NCBI RefSeq assembly: GCF_047511655.1
Contig: NC_133401.1
Location: 10,262,001 to 10,326,000, forward strand
Length of the DNA stretch: 64,000 nt
DNA from: Castor canadensis
Taxonomy: Eukaryota; Chordata; Mammalia; Rodentia; Castoridae
Reading direction: 5' to 3'
The stretch's first letter is position 1. Each line of letters opens with the position of its first letter. This document shows positions 10,960 to 23,045 of this stretch, one piece after another. The position numbers were made by a program, and so were the translations under genes. Under the pieces are notes generated by a model, which saw only the letters and a list, made by a program, of their open reading frames with translations, was not told where the DNA came from and did no database searches.

Positions 10960-11703
10960 TAAGATAGTCTTATAGTTGTTAAAACAATATAGAAATATCT
11001 CCAATATAAACAAAACCCAAAATGTTGACAGAAGTATAGAATATACTGATTTAAAAAAGCTGAGTATCTACACTATCTCCATTTTTAATGTATTAAATAT
11101 TAATTTTTAATGCATTAGGAAACTGTTAAAAGACAAAGTAAAAACAACAAACCCAAGGAAAAGCAAACAAACCTCCAAGTCGCCAACAGTGACATCTGTT
11201 CGAAATAGTTCCCAATTTGGCAGGCAGAGGGCAGGAACAGGAGGTTAACTTGTCACCGCACAGATTTTGATACTTCTGACTCTTGTGAACACACATTCTA
11301 GAATCAAATAGAAAGTTTAACCATGAACACCCATTCCCACAGCTACCCGCTTCCCATGGCTTGAGATTTCTCTCACAATGAGTGTTTGGACTTGAATATT
11401 CAGAATTCATCTGCAGCACTTCGCTAGCCCTACAAAGATCCGCCGGCTGACCGTGCGACCGCGAATCCGGCCACTTCCGCTTCCCTCTGGCATGCTGGCC
11501 ATCCTGGCGACACCACTGGTTTCCTAGCAACCGCATCTCCTGCGTTTCTTTTGTCCTCTCGGCTGGTTTCCATGGGTTCCATCAGCCGCAAGTTTTCTTA
11601 CACGTTTATCTCTGCAAAGCCACGCAGTTTCCACGAACGCACGTGAGAAGCCGGGGGCGCCGGCGACCCCGCGCGTCCCCCGCCCGTGGCCCCGGCGTCC
11701 CGC
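10960..11703 (-). other. EID2B: Probable EID2B 3'UTR
   Basis: This follows the EID2B stop codon on the minus strand with no other gene or recognised repeat. AT-rich sequence near 11070-11110 contains ATTAAA-like signals when read on the minus strand, but I cannot fix the poly(A) site. An open frame at 11126-11536 (minus) has no recognisable family and is probably UTR. Confidence 0.45.
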
Positions 11704-12087
11704 TTAGTGGGGCACGGGGCCGCCAGCGGAGGCGGCCAGGGCCAGCGTGAAGGCCAGCGCGTCCGCGCCGAGCGGCGGGGGGTTGGCGTCGAAGGCCGCC
11801 TCGCGGGCCCGGCAGCCCTCCACGAACAGCCGGCGGCGCTCCTCGATGTCTCGCAGCAGTCTCGCCGGGATCATGGGCGAGCTGTGCAGGTAATGGTGGA
11901 ACAGCCGCTGCTGGTGGATTTCCAGAAGGCTGAACGGCCGGTAGAGGTGTGGCACCGACTCCAGGCCCGGGACTCGCGCCACGGGCCGGGCGGCTGCGGC
12001 CAGGAGGGCTTCCTGGAGCTCCCGGGCCTGACACCTGCCATCTGCTCCCGCCCGTACGACGTCGTCGATGTCATCCATTGTGCTCAT
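11704..12087 (-). CDS. EID2B: EP300-interacting inhibitor of differentiation 2B
   Basis: A single-exon 127-residue protein. The start chosen is ATG at 12087-12085 (MSTMDDIDD) and the stop TAA at 11706-11704. The family block [19 protein letters not shown] lies at about residues 82-100, preceded by SLLEIHQQRLFHHYL and followed by an ALAFTLALAAS hydrophobic stretch, all matching EID2B. EID proteins are nuclear; they bind p300/CBP or HDACs and dampen MyoD-type differentiation programmes. That role is taken from the family. The product is shorter than the roughly 160-residue human protein because the N-terminal part differs. The frame stays open upstream to 12375, so a longer N-terminus is possible, but the MSTMDD start fits the CpG promoter better. 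It lies in the same orientation as EID2, about 9.5 kb downstream of it. Confidence 0.9.
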   Translation of the reverse strand: MSTMDDIDDVVRAGADGRCQARELQEALLAAAARPVARVPGLESVPHLYRPFSLLEIHQQRLFHHYLHSSPMIPARLLRDIEERRRLFVEGCRAREAAFDANPPPLGADALAFTLALAASAGGPVPH

Positions 12088-12129
12088 CCCTGGGACGTCG
12101 CTCGGATTTCCGTGACCGCTGACTGGGCT

Positions 12130-12375
12130 CCGCCACCTCCAGCGCTTCCAACAGTAATTGAAAGAACGCCTCGCACGGCTGCTAGGGGCCGTGCGCATGC
12201 GTGCGCCTGGGTACCCAGCTGGACGTTGTACGCGTGCGTGGACCTTGGTGCGAGTCTGAACAGGTGCGCGTGAGAAGCCGTGTACGCATGCGTAAACGCC
12301 GCTCGCTGTCCTCCAGCGCCCCCCAGCGGCTCTGCGTGTCACAACGGCTGTAGCGGACTCCGGTCCCCAGCACAA
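12130..12375 (-). promoter_or_regulatory. EID2B: CpG-rich EID2B promoter with NRF1-like palindromes
   Basis: TGCGCATGCGTG at 12192-12203 fits the NRF1 consensus, and the palindrome TACGCATGCGTA lies at 12283-12294. CpG density is high from about 11640 to 12375 and falls off sharply on either side. No TATA box was seen, which fits a broad CpG-island promoter. Confidence 0.6.
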
Positions 12376-12459
12376 GGACTGCGCGGTATTTTAAATTACT
12401 AGTTCAGCATTTATGTGGAACTCTTTACAAGATCGTTTCCCAACGATCGCCCTCTTTAA

Positions 12460-13672
12460 TTTTTGGCGGTACTGGGGTTTGAACTTACGTCCTTACGCTT
12501 GCTAGGCAGGCGCTCTTAATTTCTTGAGCCACTCCGCCAGCCCTCCAGCTCCCTTCGTAATGGAACTCTCCAACTTTAATTCTATAAACTTGAAACAACC
12601 CTTCTTTTGTTTCGAGAAACTCACTGCTCCTTTCTTACTAACATTCCGGAGGGTGGGTGGGTCTCTCTCCCTCACAGGCACCTGTTTGCCCTCTCTTTAA
12701 AGCTCATTGTGCGGCCCGCTAAGGTGACCAACTGTCTCTGGTGTCCATGCCTCTCGTGCAGTTCCCTCCCAGGGACAAGTATTCGCGTTTCTCTGCGTTT
12801 CTCCACCTGCGCTGTGCGCACCCCTGCAGGTGACCAGACCCTGCCGCAAGCTCGTCTTCACACCTTCACCCCGTGACCTGCCTCAGGGCTTCACACTTGC
12901 TAAGTAGGCGGTCTATCACTTATTTGTGGTAGTAGGGCTTGAATTCAGGGCCTACACCTTGAGCCACTCCACCAGCCCTTTTCTGTGATGGATTTTTTCA
13001 AGATAGGGTGTCATGAACTATTTGTCCACGCTGGCTTCCAACTGCAATCGTCCTGATGTCTGCCTCCTGAGTAGCTAGGATTACAGACTTGAGCTACCAA
13101 TGCACTTTCCAACACTTAAGAGTCTTTGTTAAGATCACAATAGTCCACCCAAGTCACTGGGATGTCACAAGATGTTTTCCAGTCACCCCTTCTAAGGTGG
13201 GTCAACATCAATTCCTAAAACAATAATTATTCTTTAACAAAACAAAGACTCAGGGCATGGATCAAGTGGTAAAGTGCCTGCCTAAAAGGCATGAGGCCCT
13301 GAGTTCAAACCCCAGCCCTAGAAAACCTTAAACCCCAGACTCAGGTGGACCCAATAATATTTTGTACTTTGATACTCTGTAGGTATACCCTAGCCTCCTG
13401 ACCTTGACTGTGACTTCATCCTCACAGGCTGGTCTTACGGAGAGGCTTAATGCTCCAAGCCCTTTCCATTTCAATTAAAAAATGGGTGCCAGTGGCTTGC
13501 GCCTGGGAGTTAGCTACTCGGGAGGCAGACATCAGGAGGACTGTAGTTAGAAGCCAGTCAGGGAAAATAGTTCTGCTGGACCCTATCGTGAAAAAAATCC
13601 ATCACAAAAAAGGACTGGTGGAATGGCTCAAGGTGTAGGCCCTGAGTTCAAACCCCAGAACTGCAAAAAAAC
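12460..13672. repeat. SINE cluster upstream of EID2B
   Basis: Reverse monomer 12460-12544; reverse fragments 12885-12920 and 12924-13104; forward right-half monomer 13250-13326; forward dimer 13481-13672 followed by (CAAA)n to about 13720. The stretch 12545-12880 between them contains no recognised feature. Confidence 0.75.
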
Positions 13673-13724
13673 ACCCCCCAAAACTCCAAAAAACAAACAA
13701 ACAAACAAACAAACAAAAACAACT

Positions 13725-14307
13725 GGTGCCAGGGTAAAAGTACTTGTTCACGTTATTTTGGAGACAACCAGCTTTCAATGAATTGAAAGTGCATTCCTTT
13801 CCTCATAAACTTTACTGTCATTTCCACATCTTGCCTGAATCTTTCAGGGTACACAAGAATCTGAGATCTTCCGAGACCACCCCCTGGTAACATTACATTT
13901 TGTTCAAATGCATTATCACCCTAGTAAGTGGCCCTAGGTCCCATTGTTAAGGGCTTAGAGGAAGATTTCTGGAGTGTACATATGGCAACTGTGCAAGGTT
14001 AGGGGTGCCTGACCTCTCCATCAGGGCCTGCTGGATCTGTGAACTGACTTGGGCTTGGAGAGCTAAGAATAACAGGCTGTGGAGGAGAGGACACACAGCT
14101 GGCCTTCATGCAGAAGTGTCTGCTCACTAGTGGGGAGAAATCCTGCTTTCTGAAGTCGTCAAAGTGATCTGTGTTGTGAGTGTATAGTAGAAACTGAGTC
14201 AATTTGTTCTTCCAAAAAAGTTCCCATGAACATCATTACCAACTGTTTCCATTTTCTGAGTCCTCTCCAGGTACAAGGCAACTGTGCCATACACTTTCTA
14301 GGTCTTG
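13725..14307. other. Intergenic, nothing recognised
   Basis: No repeat or conserved frame was recognised. Confidence 0.35.
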
Positions 14308-14659
14308 TTATGGACTGAGTGTGTCCCCCTCCTCCAGAGTCCTATGCTGAACCTGTGATGTGATTGTTTGGAACTTTATGGAGGTAGTTCCATGAAATCA
14401 TCAGGGTGGGGCCCCAGTTTGATAAGGATTAGTGTCCTTACAAGAAACACTAGTTCTTCTTTTCCCCAGCATAAAGAGGTCACTTTATACACAGAGATGA
14501 CACTCATCTACAAGGCAGCAGAGAGGCCTCACTAGACACTGACCTAGCTGGCCCCTTCATCTTGGACTTCCCAGCCTCCTGAACCATGAGAAAATGCCTT
14601 TCTCTTGTGTAAGCCACACAAGCTGTTACTTTGTTATAGCAGCCCAAGCTAATACAACA
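14308..14659 (+). mobile_element. Fossil LTR, MLT1-like (ERVL-MaLR)
   Basis: It begins 'gttatggactgagtgtgtcc', continues through 'gtgtccttacaagaa' and 'catcttggacttcccagcc', and ends '...gtaagccacacaagctg...ttgttatagcagcccaagctaatacaac'. This is the MLT1 layout. It is an old solo LTR. A second partial copy lies at 25055-25212. Confidence 0.8.
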
Positions 14660-14989
14660 GGTAACACTGTCTCTAGTCTGGGTCCAAAAACTGATCCTGT
14701 TTTTTACACATGGGATAATGAGGCAGCATATTTTGATATATAGAGTGGGCTCTTGTTGGGATGCTACTAAACAGGTTGATAATCAGGCATAAACAAAGAA
14801 AGGGACTGGAAGTTTTGGAACATCTTAGAAAGTTCCAGGACATGAAAACAGAATCAGAATTAGTGTGGAATTTTCTGTGACAAAGGGGAAAAGGTGTGTG
14901 GTGGCAGCTGATGTTTCTTTGACCTTAACTGAGGAATTATGCAGAAGATCTCATGTGATTCTTTTTCTTTATACCTTGAGTCCTACACT

Positions 14990-16012
14990 TTTTTTTTTTT
15001 TTGCATGTGTGTGGTGCTGGGGTTTGAACCCAGGGTTTACACCTTAAGCCATTCCACCAGCCTTTTTTGTGAAGGTTATTTTTTGAGACAGGGTCTCAAG
15101 AACTATTTGCCTGGGTTGGCTTTGAACCTCGATCCTCCTGATCTCTGCCTCCTAAGTAGCTGGGATTATAGGCGTGAGCCTCCAGCACCTAGCTCTACAT
15201 TTCCTTTAAATTTCTCTCTGGTTGTAAAAGTAGTGCATGCTAAAGCTTTAAAAATATGAAAAATAGCCAGGTGCCAGTGGCTCATGCCTGTAATCCTAGC
15301 TAATAAGGAGGCAGCAATCAGGAGGATCGAGGTTCGATGCCAGCCTAGGCAAATAGTTCATGAGACCCTATCTTGAAAACAACCATCATAAAAAAGGCTG
15401 ATGGAGTGGCTCAAGTGGTAGAGCACCTGCCTAGCAAGGGGGAGGCCCTGAGTTCAAACCCCAGTACAATCAAAAAGGAAAAAAGTAGGCCAAGCACATG
15501 CTTGTAATCTCAGCTACTCAGGAGTCGGAAGCAAGAGGATTGAGAATCGAGGCCAGCCAGGCAGTTAGCAAAACCCTATCTCAAAAATAAAATAAAAATT
15601 CAAAATACACCAAAGAATAAAAAAGAAATGTTAAATGCCATGCAATCTTATTGTTTTGTCTCAGGGCTTCTCAATGAATAAATACATATTTTTGCTGTGC
15701 GAGGAGATGTACACTATAATTCCAATACTTGGGATGCTGAGGCAAAAGGATTGTGTCTGAGGCCAGGATGGCTACAGAGAGTTCAAGATCAGCCTGCACT
15801 GTATAGTGAGATGCTGTCTCAAAAAAAAAAAATCAAACCAAAATCAACAACAAACATTTTCAAAGACAAAGTTTTAGGGAAATGTGATTACAGCATCATG
15901 CTGTTTAAAAACTATTGCCACTGCTACGCATGGTGGTGCATGCCTTTAGTCCCAGTTACTTGGGAGGCTGAGGCAGGAGGACAACTTGAGTTCCAGACCA
16001 GCCCAGGCAACA
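14990..16012. repeat. Five SINEs
   Basis: A reverse dimer 14990-15193, a forward dimer 15265-15482 with a complete right half, and B1-like forward units at 15488-15600, 15692-15834 and 15923-16012. The first and second point toward each other and could pair as a hairpin in RNA. Confidence 0.75.
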
Positions 16013-16946
16013 ACTGAACATGAACACATGGAGCAATGGGCTCAGGGACCCAGAGATAACACCACAGCCAAGACTTGAACCCAGGTAGTCGAACACTGGA
16101 AGTGAGGTGTCCTCTCATCCCCAATCCTGCTCCCCTCTCTGGGGAGGCCAATCACTGTCAGGGCAGTGCCCTTTAATGGACGAAAGAGCTGATGATCTAG
16201 AGTCGTAAGAACCCAAACTGTCTGACCCTGGGTATTGTCTTCTGGACAAAGTGTTTGAAGGCAATGTTTAGAACTATGGAGGTATGAGTTGCTACAATTC
16301 TTACTATTTGGACAACAAATCCTTTTTTTTTTTAAATGGTCTTTAGGAATTTTTTTTTTGGGGGGGTAGGGAGCTGTAGTTTGAACTCAGGGCCTCACAC
16401 TTGTTAGGCAGGAGCTCTACCACTGGAGCCACTCCACCAGCCTGAGTCCTTTTCCAGAGGTCAGCTTACTTCAGGGATAGAAGCCTATGACTCCTGTCTC
16501 CAGCCAAATTCTGGAAGAACCCTCAGCAAAGGCAATGTTTCAGGGCGGTGTACTCAGGAAATTCAGGTGGATTTTGGGAACCAAGGAGACTACTTGGACC
16601 TCATCATTTCAGGGAAGGGGGTGGGAAGCTAAAATCAAGCTTGAAGACATTTTGGAAAGGTTCATCTGAATTATCTACTTTGAGTTACCACTGCAAGTTT
16701 AATGATCCCCAGTTACCAGTACGTATAAAGAGCTATTACCTCTCACTACAAAAGTTTCCAGCTCACAGGTTTCCAAAGGGAAACTAGCAAATCATACAAA
16801 AACAGTTGTAATAGATTTCAGTGTTCTAGAATTTAGAAAAGGAAACTTTTAAGTTATTTACATGACACAATGTGACAAATGCTGCCTGAGAAAATGTCAT
16901 AGTGATGTCACTTATCGAGTACAAACAGCCTTAAAAAAGCAAAGGG
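16013..16946. other. Intergenic with one SINE monomer
   Basis: A reverse right-half monomer lies at 16350-16443 ('gggcctcacacttgttaggc'). The rest is unrecognised. Confidence 0.5.
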
Positions 16947-17150
16947 CCAGCTAGGCACTGGTGGGTCATGCCTGTAATCCTGGCTACTCCAGAGGCAGAG
17001 ATCAGGAGGATCGAGGTTCAAAGCCAGCCCAAGCAAAGTAGTTTGGGAGCTCCTATCTTGAAAAAAACATCACAAAAAAGGGTTGGCAGAGTGGCTCAAG
17101 GTGTAGGCCTTGAGTTCAAACCCTAGTACCGAAAAAAAAAAAAAAAAACC
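16947..17150 (+). repeat. Dimeric SINE
   Basis: A full forward copy from 'gctaggcactggtgggtcatg' to 'gagttcaaaccctagtacc' with a 17-base A tail. Confidence 0.85.
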
Positions 17151-17159
17151 CAAAAAACA

Positions 17160-20010
17160 AGCAATGGGTTCATTAGTAGACCTTAAAAATGTAGACTCTA
17201 AACATGGTGGTGGACACGCAAAAACCCTGGGTCATCTTCATAGACTCTGAAGAGGCCTTTCACAAAACTCAACAACCACTTCCCCCATCATTTGGAGGGT
17301 TTGAACTCGGGGCTTTATGCTTCTAGGCAGGCACAATACCACTTGAATCACACCCCTGGCCCTTTTTTGTTTTTCAGGTGAGGTCTCATGTTTTTACCCC
17401 AGCTAGCCGATCACAATCCTCCCACACATGGCCTCCCCCGCACAGGTGTGCACCACCACAACTGGCTTATTGATTGATATGGGATCTTTTTGCCACCATC
17501 CTTCTGATCTCCATCTTCCAAGTAGCTCGGATTAAATGCATAAACCAGCATGCTCACAACCATTCTTGAGGACACACACATACCCACATAACAAGAGATG
17601 ACTCTGTTAAGAATTTTCACAAAACTTAGGCTGGCAGGGTGCCTCAAGTGGCAGAGTGTCTGCCTAGGAAGTGTGAGGCCCTGAGCTCAAAGCCCACTAC
17701 AAATAAATAAATAAATAATAAATAAAGATAAATAAAATAAACAATAATAAATAAATAAATAAATAAAATTTCACAAAACCAGGGTAAGATGTGTGGTTAC
17801 TATCCACTATTCCTTTACATTAGTCAGAAGGTACTAACCAAGGACTTTCTTAGCTCAATTTGAGACTCATCTGAAAAATTACTATAAATAGTAAGATTTA
17901 ACACATTGACCAGTCATTAAAATAAATATGCAGAGAACAATTATTTTCAAGACTACAGGGAAGCTTCTAGAATGTCTAGTAGAAACAGTCTCATAAAAGA
18001 CAAGATATCTAGGGATAATTGGCTAGCCCCTCGAAAAACAAACTTTTGGGAATTTTTTTATTTTTATTTTTGAGACGATCTCACTATCTCTGGCCTTGAA
18101 CTGGTGATCCTCCTTCCTCCAAACTGTAAGTACCTGAGATTACAGGCATGGACTAGCATGTCTTGGGCACATTAAGAATGAATATTAAGGACTAGCAGAG
18201 AGGCTCAAGTGGTAGAATGCATGCCTGGCAAGCGTAAGGGCCTGAGTTCAAGCCTCGGTACAGCCAGGAAAGAACAAACACTCCTGAAGGACACACAGGA
18301 AGTCTTACGAAATGGAAAAAATAGATCTTTTGGATAGGAAAGTTCAATTATCTTGGAGACAGCAGTTATTCCTGGGTTGAGTGCAACATGATTCTAACAG
18401 ATTTTGTTGAAGGGCTGGCAGAGTGGCTCAAGTGATAGAGCACCTGTCTAGTAAGTGTAAGGCCTTGAGTTTGAGTCTCAAGTACTGGCAAAAAAAATAA
18501 AAAATATTTTGTTTAAAATAAGGTAACTTGGAGGTTGATGTAGAAAATATAACGAGCAGTTTCAGCATTAGCAGATTTAGAGCTAGTCAGAAAATCTAAA
18601 CCACAGTTTTGATACAGGAAAAAGCAGATTAAAACAAAATTAGTGGGGACAGGATGGACTGGTGTTAGGACAACTAGGTAGCCATCTTTAAAGAAAAGAT
18701 GGGTCCTTACCTCATAGTTTTCCTCAGAATAAATTCCAAATGGTTTCAAAGATTCATGCCTAGCAAGGCCCCGGGTTCAATCCCCAGTACCGTGGGAAAA
18801 AGAAAAGATTCAAATGAGCAATGAAATCATGTATCATATCCCCATTCCCACCCCCAAGAAAACCTTGGGATTCAAAATCCTGCAGAAAGGATTATGGGAA
18901 AACAGGAAACGGAATCTCCATGTCCAAAAGGCTTTCAGAAAAGTCAAAGACAAGTTGGAAAAAAATACCACGAACTGTTATATCACCAATACGTAGCTAA
19001 CTGCTAGAGTCAATAAAAGAATGACAAAATTATTCTAGAGAGACATGGATAAAGGATCTGAACAGGCAGGTCACAGATAAGAGGCTACATGATTCCCCCT
19101 CCCCCTGCCCGTCTCCTATTCACCACGCAGACCAGGCACAGGGCCCGGGCTCGGATGTATATACAGTAGGTTTTACTTTGCCTCCTGTTTCTATGCAGGT
19201 AGCGTAGGAACACAGCCTGTGAGTTGTGTACAGATGGCCCATGCCTGTAATCCTAGTTACTTGGAAGGCAGAGATCAGGAAGATCATGGTTCAAAGCCAG
19301 CCTGGACAAATAATTTATGACACCCTATCTTGAAAGAACCCAACACAAAAAAGGGCCTGGCAGAGTGGCTCAAGGTGAAGGCCCCAAGTTCAAGCCCAGT
19401 ACCACCAACAGTGAAAAAGAACACAGCCTGTGATATGACTCTTAAATGAAAAGACAGTTCGCTTACAATGAGAGGAAATCAAATGAAAATGGACACACCC
19501 TCTTTTCAACTATCAAGATTGATAAGGACCAGATTTGATGGCTACATGGTAAGAAAACAGCCATATTCATGAATTGTTGGTGGGAGGGTGAAGTGACCCA
19601 TGTACAGCATGCAATTTAGTGATAACTACACCTTTTCAAATGAGAACCTCTAGCCCAGAATTCTCACTCCTGGAAACTCATCCTACAGCTATTACACATT
19701 ATAAAGAATCTAAAAAGCTACTGATTTTAAGATACATCATTAGTTTATGAAAGCCTCATAAAAAATGCTGGATTACACCACCAAATATAAGTGCTCCCCA
19801 AGTTTGAGATATTAAAATATGAAAAGGACATTCAGAATTGAAACAATACTGTATTTGCATACACACCACGTGATATGCACACAAGAGGAACTACTACAGC
19901 AATTTTTTTTTTTGGGCAATAGAAAATGATGAGAAACAGCTTAAATGTCCATCAATATATTTCTGGTTAATTACAACACAAGCACAGAATGGGAAGAATA
20001 GTGGTTTGGA
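17160..20010 (+). repeat. Old L1 ORF2-to-3' fragments broken by SINEs
   Basis: Sense-order traces of L1 ORF2 include 'gactctgaagaggcctttcac' near 17245, 'ggataggaaagttcaattatc' near 18335 and 'gaattgttggtgggaggg' near 19571. The copy is strongly decayed and interrupted many times. Confidence 0.5.
17285..19420. repeat. SINEs inside the old L1
   Basis: Reverse dimer 17285-17560; forward monomer 17629-17700 with an (AAAT)n tract to 17768; reverse B1-like 18055-18168; forward right-half monomers 18188-18275 and 18413-18510; a fragment 18752-18806 ('gggttcaatccccagtacc'); forward dimer 19225-19420. Confidence 0.75.
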
Positions 20011-20051
20011 AGGATCTTCTCTTTTCTCTTGGGCAGGGGTTGGGCAGGTGA

Positions 20052-20793
20052 ATGCAACACTGGGATTTGAACTTAGGGCTTCCGGCTTACAAAGCAGGTG
20101 CTCTCCTACTTGAGCCACACCTCTGGTCCATTTTGCTCTGGTTATTTTGGAGATGGAGTCCATGAACTGTTTGCCTGAGTTGGCCTTGAACCTTGATCAT
20201 CCTGAACTCAGCCTCCCAAGTAGCCAGGATTACAGATGTGAGTAGCCAGGGCCCAGTCTGGAAGGATCCTGAAGACAATATTCTTAGCATGGAAGAACAT
20301 GCCTATACTCCCAGATACTCGAGGATTGAGGTTACAGACCAGTCTGGGCAAAAAAGTCCATGAGACCCCCTCCCCAATCTCAATGAGTAAGCTGGATGTG
20401 GTGGCATGCGCCTATAGTCCTAGCTATAGGGACATAGGCAGGAGGAACAGGGTGGGACGCTGGCAGAGGGCACAAAAGCTAGACCCTATCCAAAAAATAA
20501 CTAAAGCAAAAAGGGCTGGAGGCGTAGCTCCAGTGGCAGAGCACTTGCCCAGCAAGCATAAGGTGCTGAGTTCAAATTCCAGTACCACCTTAAAAAATGT
20601 TCTTTCCGGGCACTGGTGGCTCATGCATGTAATCCTAGCTACTCAGGCGGCAGAGATCAGGAGGACTTCAGTTCAAAGCCTGCCCAGGCAAATAGTTTGA
20701 GACCCTATCTCAAAAAAACCCATCACAAAAAAGAGCAGGTGAAATGGCTCAAGGTACAGGCTCTGAGTTCAAACCCCAGTACCTAACAACAAC
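20052..20793. repeat. Four SINEs
   Basis: Reverse dimer 20052-20258; forward B1-like fragment 20295-20370; forward dimer 20389-20596; forward dimer 20608-20793. 'aaaatgttctt' on both sides of the last one is its target-site duplication. Confidence 0.8.
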
Positions 20794-21596
20794 AAAATGT
20801 TCTTAATGAAAAATCAACATGTGAGCCAGTAAATATGCCAACTTTTGTAAAGAAATGAAAAAGAGTAAGTTCAGGTTTACAGTTGCTTGTGTACACACAA
20901 TGAGACTAGAACACGAAGAGCTGTGTGACTACTAGGAAAGCCTAAAGGGTCAAGGATGGAAGCCTTCTCATTGTATTTTATATGCTTGGGGATTATGAAT
21001 AGATGACTGACCACAAACCTTTATAGATTAAAAACTGAAAGAGAAGAAAAATATCCATCGATTTAGCATTTTTGAAAACACGATTTATCATGTAATATAT
21101 ACAATATTTCCTTTGCTTGCTATTTGAAATGCCTCAGGAAACACAAAACCAGTCTTACACTACAAACTTCTGTTGAATCTGACTTCCATGAAGGGAGCAC
21201 ACATTCTGACAACGTCAAATCCTTTCCATAGCCTTCTGATCCTAAAGCAGCTCTCACTATTACGTCTTCTTCCTCCATCATAACCTCTATTATTGGCAAT
21301 GTTTCTTCACCAAGTCTCAATTTCACAAAAGCCATCCATTTACTTTTTAACGAAATCACGTTGAAGGGCATTTTCCATAAGGCGGAGGAAGGGGGAAAGA
21401 ATCTGGATCAACCACAAACTGAAAGGGACGTCACAGGTGCGCTTTGGGCATCTGGGTGCGGCGCTGGGGACGGAAGCCGGCGCGTGCCAGGCAAGCGCCG
21501 TAACCACTGAGCGGCACCCAGTCCCCTCTCTCTTTTCGGATGCTGTTCCCCAGCCTTCTCAACACACTGGCCTTGTCGCGGCGTCCCCTCCCTCCT
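20794..21596 (-). other. EID2: Probable EID2 3'UTR with an ID-like SINE
   Basis: This follows the EID2 stop on the minus strand. A reverse ID-like SINE occupies about 21443-21525 ('gccaggcaagcgccgtaacc'). An open frame at 21120-21371 (minus) resembles no family I know and is probably untranslated. The poly(A) site was not identified. Confidence 0.45.
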
Positions 21597-22274
21597 CTAC
21601 TCTCTGTTGATGAACTTGTCGCAGCCCAGTTCTTCAATCAGCGGGTTGATGACCTCGGACGCGGTCAGCGCGATGGTGAATGTGAGGATGTCGAAGTCCA
21701 CCCTCCGCGGGTTGCGCAGGTACTCGGCGTCGAAAGCCGCCTCGCGGGCTCGGCAGGCCTCCACGAACCGCCGGCGGCGCTCCTCCAGTTCCTGGATCCG
21801 GCCCGGCGCGATCGGGTAGTTTTCCAGGTAGTGGCGGAGGAACTGCTGGTAGTTGATGCCCAGGACGCTCAGAGGATGGCGAAGGCGGAGGTAGGGTAGC
21901 GCGGCCAGGCCCCCGGCGATGCTCGATCTGGACCGCGGCCGGGGTTCGGGAGCCTCCTCCTCCAGCGGTTCCCCCAACAGTCGCGCCACCTCCACCATCC
22001 GGGCGTCCCTGGACCCCGCCGCCGCAGCCGCCGCCGCCGGGCCTTCCCTGGCCGCCGCCACCGCCAGGCCGCCCCTGGCCTCCGCCACCCGGCCTTCCCT
22101 AGCCGCTGCCATCCGGCCTCCCCTGGCCGCCGCCATCGGGCCTCCCCGGACCTCCTCAGGCTGCGCTGGGGTCGGCTCCCGCCTCCCGCCGCCTACCTCC
22201 GCCTGCGGGACACCGCTGTCGCCACTCGCCGCGCCCGTCTGCGGGACACTAGTGTTTGTTGGGAGCTGGGACAT
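21597..22274 (-). CDS. EID2: EP300-interacting inhibitor of differentiation 2
   Basis: A single-exon 225-residue protein, slightly shorter than human EID2 (about 236). The start is ATG at 22274-22272 ([19 protein letters not shown]), and the whole N-terminus aligns with human EID2 including [13 protein letters not shown]. Residues about 45-85 are imperfect octapeptide repeats of [16 protein letters not shown] type. The acidic [12 protein letters not shown] follows. The conserved core includes [20 protein letters not shown], and [20 protein letters not shown] lies at 163-182. The C-terminus ends [14 protein letters not shown]2 is a nuclear repressor reported to bind p300/HDACs and SMADs, restraining MyoD and TGF-beta responses; these roles are family knowledge. 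Its paralogue EID2B lies downstream in the same orientation. No defect was seen. Confidence 0.96.
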   Translation of the reverse strand: MSQLPTNTSVPQTGAASGDSGVPQAEVGGGRREPTPAQPEEVRGGPMAAARGGRMAAAREGRVAEARGGLAVAAAREGPAAAAAAAGSRDARMVEVARLLGEPLEEEAPEPRPRSRSSIAGGLAALPYLRLRHPLSVLGINYQQFLRHYLENYPIAPGRIQELEERRRRFVEACRAREAAFDAEYLRNPRRVDFDILTFTIALTASEVINPLIEELGCDKFINRE

Positions 22275-22545
22275 CTCGGACCGCAGGGTCGGCTAGGCTT
22301 GGTCGGGGGGGGGTGGTTCCCAGAAAAACTGGAATAACGGGACGGTGCGATTACGCGTGTCCACGCGAGAGTGCGTACATGAGCGCAATGCGCACGGATA
22401 AACGCCGTGTGCACAGTCGCATGCGCAAGCGTAGATCCCACGGCGAAGCCGAAGAGCAGTGCGCATGCGCAGCCGACTGGCGCTCCCGAGCCTCCAGATG
22501 CCATCTAGCGGCCAAAAAGGACAACGCGTCTGGAACAGAAGGTCG
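22275..22545 (-). promoter_or_regulatory. EID2: CpG-island EID2 promoter with NRF1 sites
   Basis: A perfect NRF1 palindrome TGCGCATGCGCA lies at 22460-22471, and a second close match, TCGCATGCGCAA, at 22417-22428. CpG density is high to about 22550. No TATA box was seen. EID2B has the same arrangement, suggesting the paralogues kept a shared promoter logic. Confidence 0.7.
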
Positions 22546-22854
22546 AAGGGCGGGGCTCTATTTTTACATTCTCAACGGTTTAATCAAGGAGTAAGTTTTA
22601 GCAAGAGCTTCTCTTGTAGCCATTGCCAAGGTTCCATCCTAGGATGCTTCTCGCAAAGTTTTCAGTTCCTAGTGATTATAATGCCACCTTTGTTAGGTAC
22701 CAAGATATTCTAGTTTCATGATCATTTTTTTAGGAGTCTTTATTTTCTATTCCCTCATCTAGCTTCTCCCATAGCAACTGTATCAATTGCTAAGCTTTAT
22801 ACAATACTCCCTTCTCGCAATCTTTAAAATTTCTCTGGTTACCCTTGGACATTA

Positions 22855-23045
22855 ATTTTTTTCAAAATTTTATTTGTACAATATAACATGTATGCACAAA
22901 ATGAACAAATTATGAATGATTTATCACAAAATGAACATCGATTTAACTACAACTCAGGCCAAGAAATGGAATATTTCTAGTATGCAGAATCCTTCCTTCC
23001 CTTCTTACTACTCTATTCTCCCTTCTATCCAGAAGTAACTACTAG
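22855..23045. repeat. Old L1-like fragment
   Basis: 'acaatataacatgtatgcac', 'atgatttatcacaaaatgaac' and 'ccaagaaatggaatatttc' recall an old L1M/HAL1-type 3' region. The orientation is unsure. Confidence 0.4.

Noticed and set aside
11606-12273. Long open frames antisense to or overlapping EID2B
   Set aside because: GC-rich sequence leaves all frames open; only the minus frame from 12087 matches a known family.
21540-22296. Plus-strand open frames over EID2
   Set aside because: They are shadows of the GC-rich EID2 coding sequence without homology.
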